From Primula veris (Eukaryota; Streptophyta; Magnoliopsida; Ericales; Primulaceae): 64,000 nt of DNA. A program made the position numbers and the translations under genes. The notes under the pieces were generated by a model. That model worked only from the letters and a program-made list of their open reading frames with translations, was not told where the DNA came from and did not search any database. Numbering within the stretch: the first letter of the stretch is position 1; every line of letters begins with the position of its first letter. The stretch spans positions 18,720,135-18,784,134 of the forward strand of contig OY821742.1 of assembly GCA_963682055.1 (NCBI GenBank), in the 5' to 3' direction. Below, in pieces: positions 56,266 to 64,000 of this stretch.

Positions 56266-58236
56266 CAATAAATTAAATAATAGACTGACCCAGTGACCAC
56301 ACCAGACCTACTGTCTCTCACTCTTCTACTCTATATAATCATCAAGCAATCCATTTATTATGGTGAATATATTGCATGTATTTTTTTAATTAGGGGGTTT
56401 ACTTGTATTAGGTCGATTGAAGGTTGTTTTTTGAGGAATGTTACTTGAGAATTGGTTTGTATGAAGCTAGTATTTGGACAGCTTATATGAAAATATTTAG
56501 ATGTATTTTAGGACAAAAATTGATGCTTACTTGAAATAAGTTTGTTTTAGGTGTAAAAAACATTGCAGACTAGGGTCCTGTTTAGCTTCAACAGGTTCAT
56601 AAAATATATTTTTCGTTTGAAAATAACTACACCCTTTTTTTACTAAAAAGTTTAACTATGTATAGAGTATGACTACTATTTTTGTCTGCACTTTTTTTGT
56701 CTAGGGGAGGAAATAAAGTTATATTTATTACCTTTCGTTGTATTATGAATTTTTAAAAGTTTTTTAGGATACAAGGTTACAACTCTTCATCAGACACTTG
56801 TAGAGAAATTAAATTTTACCATACTTTGATGTTCCTTAAACAACAACGGCCTCCTAGACCCTCACTTCATGTTCTAATCACTGTTGTTCAACGAAGATGG
56901 GTAATTGATTGCAGCTTCTAAGCAAAAAAAAAACTTACTTTTTTAAATTCAGAAAAAAGTCAGGTTCATCACTTCTAGCTTATTCTAGTCACAAATTAGA
57001 TAACCTGAAGTCTCAAGCTGGTCTGCCCAATAAAGTTCATTTTTCTGCTCGAAAGCTGAGCTTATAAGCTGCAATTAAACAAGGCCGTGTGCGTTTCTTT
57101 CTCAACACATGACTTGGCTTGATAGTGTGTAGTAGCTTTATTTTGTTGCATATGACTTTTTCAAAAAGGTTAATAGTTTGAGCATTACAAAATTGTTGTT
57201 AATAGTTTGTGATTTTTAGATCCCTATTTATCCACCATGCCAATTCACTAAGCTCATAATAAAAAAGGCACTGATCGAAACTATAATTTTAAGTTGGTAT
57301 TACTTGCTTGTATGGACAATAGGTCATAAGAATTAAGAAGGTTTAATACTAAATATATTGGCTTCAATACTGAATGTTTGCTTAGAGTTTGGAAGTTATT
57401 TGTGGTTAACTAATAAGGCCTGTTTGGTTGCAGCTTTTAAGCTGGGTACTTACTTTGTGAGTGTGTGATTCACTACTAATGCTTTAGTAATGAAACAAAA
57501 ATAAAATAGATTTTTTTAATTAAATATATCCTTATCGTCCTCAGTAGTATTGGTTTGCTCTTACAGGTTGTTTTGGTTGGCCTAGTACAGTCTAATCTCG
57601 AGTTTTGTTTGTCTACAATTCTCAAGTGCAGTTTTTCAATTTTCTGAAGATGTTGAAATATTTCATTCCTACACAAAATAATAGAACCGTATGAAAATTA
57701 TCGTTTACTACTCATTTTACAGTTCGTCATTGTAGTACAGTAATTATATTCGGTTTTTCGAAAGGGTTTGCTGTCACTCTATATGCCTTTTTATTGTCAT
57801 TGATTGATTTGATAAACAGGATTTTTTACTCCACCATATATGCAATATTTGTAGCAGGTTACGGAGAAAAAGGTTATGCGGTTTCAGCATTTAAGAAAAA
57901 TCAAATCTTAAAGAATTCTGCACGGACCTACAAAGGTGGTTCATCGGACTTTAACCATTTATATGTATAAATATCATTTGCAATCCAATGTGGAAGTTTG
58001 TATCGGGATATATACTCCATGAAAGAGCTTCCAAATCATTTGCTTTACCAACCCACAAGCTCTAATTCCTTCAAATCCAATCTTATCACCCATTTCCTGT
58101 ACCATCTCTCAAATCTATTGACAAGTCTCCAGAAAGTAGCTTATTAACTGTGAATTATCTGATAAATTTATTTTATTTTTTGCTGTCTAGCTAGGGAACC
58201 ACGGTGTACAACCCCGAAAGGGCCGAAAGGGAGGAT

Positions 58237-58803
58237 ATGGCGATTTTGGCGAGAATGCGTGCGGAGTCGCGCAGGCTCAAGATCGCCATTTATGTGGCTA
58301 GTGTAGCGCTTGTCATCCTTTCCGGAACCCTCGTCTGGGCAGTCTTCTTCGACAGTGACCAGTTCGACAGCCTCCCCCACCCCACCATGTCCCTCATCCT
58401 CGTGTCCTTCTATGCCACCCCACTCTCCCTCTCCTCCTCTTCCTCCCTCTGGACGGTCCAGATGATACTATTCAACGCCTCCGACCACGTGGACCCCATC
58501 CACATCTCCCCTCTCTTCTCCTTCCCAAACTCAACCACCTCCCTCCTCGGAGACCCCGTCGCGGTGCATCCTGAGCACTTCTTCACTGCCGATTTGGCGC
58601 TCAACAGGGTGGCCCCCGAGGTGGCGTCTCTCCTCTTGGCCGATCAGGACCAACGAGGCTTGCTCCAAGCGGTGGTGAGAGTGGACGGCATCCTCAAGAA
58701 GAATGGCCTGGCTGTTACAGGCCTCTGCCCTACCGAACTCCATTTCCGTCTCGCTGGCACCCTACGGATCATGTGCCACTATCAAACCTCATCGCTCCAC
58801 TAG
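58237..58803 (+). CDS. Probable LEA_2/NHL-type single-pass membrane protein (intronless, 188 aa)
   Basis: A basic N-terminus (MRAESRRLK) is followed by one hydrophobic segment at about residues 15-38, then a beta-rich domain: MSLILVSFYATPLSL, a Ser run, LWTVQMILFNASDHV, later VVRVDGILKKNG and RLAGTLRIMCHYQ. This layout fits the NDR1/HIN1-like (LEA_2) proteins of plant membranes, but I do not recognise a particular member. The start is the first ATG in frame. The frame stays open upstream for at least eleven codons without another ATG, so an upstream exon is possible (AG at 58195). It is strikingly GC-rich and C-biased at third positions compared with the AT-rich surroundings. Function not inferred. 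Confidence 0.7.
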   Translation: MAILARMRAESRRLKIAIYVASVALVILSGTLVWAVFFDSDQFDSLPHPTMSLILVSFYATPLSLSSSSSLWTVQMILFNASDHVDPIHISPLFSFPNSTTSLLGDPVAVHPEHFFTADLALNRVAPEVASLLLADQDQRGLLQAVVRVDGILKKNGLAVTGLCPTELHFRLAGTLRIMCHYQTSSLH

Positions 58804-58909
58804 TATGATCGTCTCTGTAGTAATTATTAATCTTTAGTTTTTTGTTGAACCAATCTCAACTTTGGTGTTGAGAAAGACTATCCTTATGTAAGTAATGCTT
58901 AATCCATCA

Positions 58910-59168
58910 CTATCGGTATTGTAATGAATCTGCCAATCTGGTTACTTATTCCTGCTTAATCTTAGTTAACTATCGGTATTGTAATGAATCTGGTTACTTA
59001 TCCCTGCTTAATCTTAGTTAACTATTTGTATTGTAATAAATCTGGTTACTCATTCCTGATTAATCTTAGTTAACTGTCGGTATTGTAATGAATATGGTTA
59101 CTAATTCCTGCATAATCTTAGTTAACTTTCGGTATTTTAATGAATCTGGTTACTAATTCCTGCTTAAT
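58910..59168. repeat. Five tandem ~52-bp repeats downstream of the membrane-protein gene
   Basis: Each unit reads close to CGGTATTGTAATGAATCTGG followed by TTACTTATTCCTGCTTAATC and TTAGTTAACTAT. The first unit is about 8 bp longer. They probably lie in or just after the 3' UTR. Confidence 0.9.
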
Positions 59169-59374
59169 TATATGCTTAATATTAATGTCTCGGATTTATT
59201 TAATATTTGTTTAGGGTTAAGAAAGGATCTGACTTAAACAAAAAGTCACTTCTGAGATTAAAACTGCACTAGTTTTTTTTCTTGTTTTTTTTTATTGTTA
59301 TATTACTGAAGACTGAGTAGCAGACTTCCCTTGAATTGGGCATGATAGACTGTCATCCTTGTATGAGCATAACA

Positions 59375-59625
59375 TAGCTCAAGGACAGTAGAAGTGTCGA
59401 ACTCGAGTAAAACAGTAGAGCCCAAAAAACATAACAAACATGTTTTGTACTTTAGGTAACTTTGCCTATGCACTTGTTCGGAATTAGGATTACATGTTCA
59501 CAATAATATGGCTCGAGGACAGTAGAACTCGAGTAAAACAGTAGAGCCAAAAAAACATAACCAACATGTATTGTACTTTTGGTAACTTTGCCTAAGGCAT
59601 TTTTACTTAGGATTACATGTTCACA
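59375..59625. repeat. Direct duplication of ~130 bp
   Basis: Copies at about 59375-59503 and 59511-59625 share GGACAGTAGAA, CTCGAGTAAAACAGTAGAGC, TTGTACTTT and GGATTACATGTTCACA. Confidence 0.85.
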
Positions 59626-59816
59626 GTGATCACCAAAATATTATCGATAAGCTGAATGTTTTCGTTAGCATTAGCAGCTAAAGACATATTCACCTCTCTA
59701 ACCACTCTTTCTCTCTCTCTCTTTAAAACCCGCCTTAAAACCCTGAATAAACCCTTCTCCACAAATATTAAAATGCGCGACTCCCGCGGCCCGCCCGCTG
59801 TCTCTATTCCGTCCAT
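59613..59816 (-). CDS. Possible small protein (67 aa), weakly supported
   Basis: The frame from the ATG at 59816 begins MDGIETAGGPRESRIL and has a basic, heptad-like middle (LRRVLKRERERVV). It lies in a local GC-rich patch (59700-59880). The opposite strand is also open here (59656-59886, 76 aa, ATG start), and I cannot tell which, if either, is real. No family recognised. Confidence 0.2.
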   Translation of the reverse strand: MDGIETAGGPRESRILIFVEKGLFRVLRRVLKRERERVVREVNMSLAANANENIQLIDNILVITVNM

Positions 59817-59889
59817 AGAAACCGTTGATAGGCTTGAATTGTATGGTGCCCTCGAAGCCTCATTGGGATTCAACGCTCATACTTAACCC

Positions 59890-62680
59890 CTGTGACTTTC
59901 CTATAAAAACCGAAAAGTTTGTAGATTAAATTTTTTGTGAGCACTAAAGGCCTTTCTCTATGAATAAAAAAGAAAGGTGAGATCATGGTTAGCACACTGA
60001 CATTAGCTTTACCATGATGATCAAATACCGAAAAAACTGTTCCAGGAAAAGATCATTTGCCGTAATGAGCACAAAGCTTCAGCCTGATTGTTAATGTATA
60101 CGCAGCAGTAGATATTGCAATGTGTAAATGTAAGAGTTCTTGACTAAACTGCAGTTGATTATCTCTCTTCTTGCCCTTAGATGCTGAATTTTCTCATTTC
60201 TTCTTATGACATATAAATTGAAACCAGTTTATTGCTTTTAGATACTGAATCAAGGCAGTCTTGGTTGGCTACATTGTAATTTGGTTGCTTGGTATGCATT
60301 GTGATTTGGTTACAATGCTTTTTCCCTTTGCTGGAAAAGATGCCAGCAAATTCAAGTTACCATAGGCTTGCTAGTGCGAGAGGATAGCTTGATGAAACTG
60401 GTGAATAACGAGTTTGCTATAGTGTTTTACAACAATTTGTTGTATAATTGAAAGAGAATTCCATATAGCTGTTTTGACAATTGTACTTAACCCAGACATT
60501 CCCAGTATCTAACAAAAAAGTTAATAGGTCAAGTTTGTGAGGTTAAAGCCTTTCACCAATAATTACCAAAAATCGGAAATTAAGAAATACTATAACATAC
60601 TACATCATTGACACTTGTCAGGAAACCAAAGAAACAAAAACATATTCATTTTGAGGTGATCATCTAAAGTTATGAGGAAGATAAATTCAAGTTTTTGCAT
60701 TAGTGAAAAAAAATGACAATTAAAGCATCATGTTGTGAGATGTGTCCAGTTTGAGGTTGATAGTACGACCAATATTGACAAGAGGAAAATAAAGATGAGG
60801 GCTTTAGTGTAACAAATGAAAGAACAGGGTGGGAAACTTAAATAACTAAAAGCTATTGTTGTAACTTGAAGCCAAATTCGAAAACCAAAATTGAGGACTT
60901 CAAAATTACAAAACAATATCGAGAGTTCATAATGAAACACTGAAACCTTTAATTTCCACGCGTGTTTATAGAAACAAAATTGAGGACTTCACTGTAACAA
61001 TAAAAGCGGTTGGTGAATCGCAAGCCTCGCTCACTAACAATAGTCTTTGCTACTCCCCAATATTTCACCTCGTGCTTATGGGCTGTTACCTCCCTGTACA
61101 TTCTTTAGGACCTGGGATGAACACCCCATATTTTGAGAATCGGTCGACCACCCATCGGACTTAGGTAGACAAGTAATATCATCCCCCGAGACACTTTCCT
61201 ACGGTCTTTCCAGTGTGGGTAGCAATTCAAGTAACGGACCCGGGTTTTTTTTGCCCCGTCTTTTCTTGTTGGCAAACAAGATAAGTTTACATATACATAC
61301 CGCACGTCATCTCGCATTTGTGGTGAATAGTAACCGTCTTCTAAAAGGGCAAGAGTGAGGTGTACCCCTAGGTGTCATGTCCATTTCTAAAGAAGTATAT
61401 TTTTGTTAATGTATAATTTTATATTCAAAAAGGATATTTATGGAAAAAGATATGTTAAGAAGCTGTTTTTTTAATTAATATTATTTCTTCAGAAATAAAA
61501 CGTTGAACCTTTGACTGTTTTGGCCACTTCAGCTTCCAGTATAACAATTTAGTAATTATACTTAATTATGTCTCGGCAGTTTTGGTCTTTTACGGTTTCA
61601 GTGTTTTGGTTAGTGTTTGTTAAATAACAGTCCATCTGTTTCATTTATATGAATAAAATTGTTAATTTCTTTTATTCCAAGTTGATTATTTATGGAAATT
61701 TATATACCTGCATAATTGAGGTGAATAATTAAGTTTGATTTCTTAATAATTTACCATAATAAGGAAAAATAAATCAAAAGTTAAGCTTCATTGTCAGCCC
61801 ATGTCATTTTAGCTTCCCAACAACCTGATCCACCAACCGCTACTCCCTTCAATGCTGGTGCTTATTAGAAATGATGTAATGTACTAGTATATGTATATAT
61901 ATAAAATCATTGAAAAAGTTTTTATAAAAATAAATAAGAAAAACCAAAAGATGAACGCCATTATATTAATATTTTTTTATAATATAAAAACAAACTAAAG
62001 TTATACGGGTTAAACGGTCTTAAGATATTGAGTCCGAGTCTGATCTGTAATGAAACGTTTGATTTTCTTGAGTCGTAGTTCCATCCATTTAAGTCCGGAT
62101 CAGATCTAAACCATATGGTCCGGTTTGGTTTATTATTTTCACAGTCCCGCTTATGACGAAATGAGAGTAGTGAACAAAATATAAATGCAACTCTCCTTAT
62201 TGATAATTTTAGCCTAAGTTGCATCGAGACGTGTATGATTATCGTACCCGGTACGATATATCCTATGGGTATGCCAATATTTTTTGTGAAAAACTTGGGT
62301 ATAATAGTTTGAGATACGTCAAATAATGAGATAATATTTAAGATGTACATGTTAAGATTGACAAATGATCGATATAAAATAATTGTATATAGAGAGAAAA
62401 TAAATTAAAGTCTTTCTATTAATCAGAAAAAAAAAAAAGAATTATAATAGATTTAATATATTAGTACGAATGAAATATTACACGAAATATGTCTAATTTT
62501 AGTCTTTTATAAAAACAAAGCGATTAAGTAGATCTAACAAAATCAAAACGCTATCAATTGTGTTCGATCAATGACTTGTAGTGTTCCATTTTACTATCTT
62601 TTGCCTTTTAATTTATCATATTTCTTTTGCTTGAAATTACAAGCACACGGTTACTTAGACATTTTCGAGGAAGTAGAGTA
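59890..62680. other. Spacer without a recognised gene
   Basis: Mostly AT-rich. A moderately GC-rich patch at 61030-61380 has no coding motif that I can see. A minus-strand frame at 61961-62350 has no recognisable domain. Confidence 0.5.
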
Positions 62681-62684
62681 CCTG

Positions 62685-63055
62685 ACCCATAGTTATCATA
62701 ACCCGAATTCTTTATATACATTATATCTATTTAAAATAATCCAATATTTTATTTAAAACAATCTAATCTTTTATTTAAAACTCAACTAATAAAAAATAAA
62801 TATATACAATTTTCAAAATAAATAAATAAACAAAACAGTAGATGAAAGATATTGACGTACATAGATTTTTTTTTTTTTTTTTGAAAATGATGTATATATA
62901 GATTTTTTCTAAAAATGATGTATATATGTATAATGACCATGAATAGTTTTTCTATACTTTATATTTTTATTTAGCTGAGTTTTAAATGAACGATTGGATT
63001 ATTTTGAATAAATATAATGTATATAAAGAGTTTGAGTCATGGTTACTGAGTTAGT
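62685..63055. mobile_element. MITE-like inverted-repeat element, ~370 bp
   Basis: Left and right arms of about 60 bp are inverted: both contain CTTTATATACATTATAT and AAAATAATCCAAT with a few differences, and CATAACCCGAA pairs with CATGACTCAAA. A T-run and a short direct repeat (AAAATGATGTATATAT) lie in the middle. Exact termini and target duplication unclear. Confidence 0.65.
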
Positions 63056-63876
63056 TACCCCACTTCCCATTTTCGAACTATACGTGATACCTACGAGGGG
63101 CGGCCAAGACCTAAGTCGAGTATGGTTTGAGCCTTGGTCAATTGATTCGGGAGAAAAAAATCGGGCAACACCCGACTAATATTTTTGATATAGGTAGTAG
63201 TTAAAATAAAAATATTAAAAACCAATGTGTTAACATGTGTTGTAATAGTTCAAATAATAGAGTAGTTTTGTATTTTCCATAGGAGATCATGAGTTCGAAA
63301 CTCTTAAATTATAATTTAATTTAATTTTTATTTTGATTTGTATTTATCGAGAAAAAATATATTCAAGCATTAAGTATTTCAAGATACCGGCCCGGCAGTG
63401 GTAGCTACTAGCTAGATTTGAACATTTAGAGTTTAAATTTACTCAATATGGTGAGATTATCAATTTTTTCATATGTATTCGTATTTATTTTTCGTTTTTT
63501 TAAATCAACAATATATTATATTTCTAAAGTGATTGTTCAAAAAATCTACAAAATTTGACTTTTTTATATATTTTTTTTATGTTTAATTGTTTGTTTAGCA
63601 ATTTATAAGGTAATAATATTAATAAATACCAAAATAATAATATAAGAAGTTAAATTCTTATAGATTTTTTTGAATAAACACTTAAAAAATATTACATTGA
63701 TCTAAAGAAAAACAAAAAATAAATACAAATAGATATGAAAAATACGATAAATTAACCAAAAACTGATTATAAATTTCAGAAAATTTGATTATAAACTTCA
63801 GAAAATTTGAATCCACCCGGTGATACCATCGTTATAGTTATAGTAATATTAATAGTAATAGTTATGGTAATTATTA

Positions 63877-64000
63877 CTCTCTCCCTTCCCATTTAATTAT
63901 CCATTACGAAAATACGTGCAATTTTGATCGGCTTATAATTTGTATCAAAATTGTCGAAATGAATCTTTTTAAAATCTAATCATAAAATTTAACATTTGAA
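63877..64000. mobile_element. MITE cut by the window end, same family as 56033-56265
   Basis: After TACTCT, the run CATTTAATTATCCATTACGA and then ACGTGCAATTTTGATCGGC match the MITE at 56033 with few changes. The right half lies outside the window. Confidence 0.75.

Larger units (their letters stand above)
53801..58160. other. AT-rich spacer
   Basis: No gene recognised. It contains the tRNA-like relic near 54893, a short hAT-like terminus (CAGTGGCGGC, 54742) and the MITE at 56033-56265. The remaining open frames are short and AT-driven. Confidence 0.6.

Noticed and set aside
61961..62350. 129-residue minus-strand frame
   Set aside because: No domain and no homology that I recognise; the surrounding sequence looks like old repeat DNA.

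Overview
The window looks like nuclear DNA of a flowering plant, most likely a eudicot. It is AT-rich, the genes are split by introns, and long repeat-filled spacers carry Ty1/copia and Ty3/gypsy LTRs, Stowaway-like MITEs, a CACTA-like MITE and a Mutator-like element. I cannot name the species.

Layout. 1-3.8 kb: a decayed minus-strand Ty1/copia element ('element A'), its LTR joined on the other side to the 3' end of a copia internal region. 4.9-6.6 kb: a solo LTR of gypsy-like appearance with a 5-bp target duplication. 6.7-8.4 kb: an old minisatellite. 8.6-11.9 kb: repeats, low-complexity DNA and the promoter of the first gene. 11.95-20.27 kb (+): an eight-exon gene for plastid ferredoxin-sulfite reductase (693 aa). 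20.3-26.5 kb: gene-poor spacer. 26.5-27.1 kb: a second solo LTR. 27.4-32.1 kb (+): a five-exon coiled-coil protein gene (469 aa) with a CACTA-like MITE in intron 1. 32.65-39.01 kb (+): a complete LTR retrotransposon ('element B') with nearly identical LTRs, a 5-bp target duplication and decayed coding capacity. 39.6-50.5 kb (-): a ten-exon gene for an organellar MnmA-type tRNA 2-thiouridylase (544 aa) with a duplicated first exon. 50.76-53.79 kb: a Mutator-like element with an OTU-like protease remnant, palindromic terminal arrays and an exact 9-bp target duplication. 53.8-64 kb: spacer with MITEs, a tRNA-like relic, and one GC-rich intronless gene for a probable LEA_2/NHL-type membrane protein (58.2-58.8 kb, +).

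The host genes are not a pathway cluster. Sulfite reductase makes sulfide for cysteine synthesis, and MnmA uses cysteine-derived sulfur on tRNA, but their proximity looks incidental.

The most unusual signals are these. (1) Elements A and B share a leader made of imperfect repeats, each holding a hairpin whose sequence changes while pairing is kept; both lack a usual tRNA primer site and instead share the same block after the LTR. (2) The MULE-OTU element has arrays of palindromic units in its ends. (3) The MnmA gene has two first exons, each carrying the PP-loop: one with an in-frame transit peptide but a weak splice donor, the other with a better donor but a frameshifted transit peptide.
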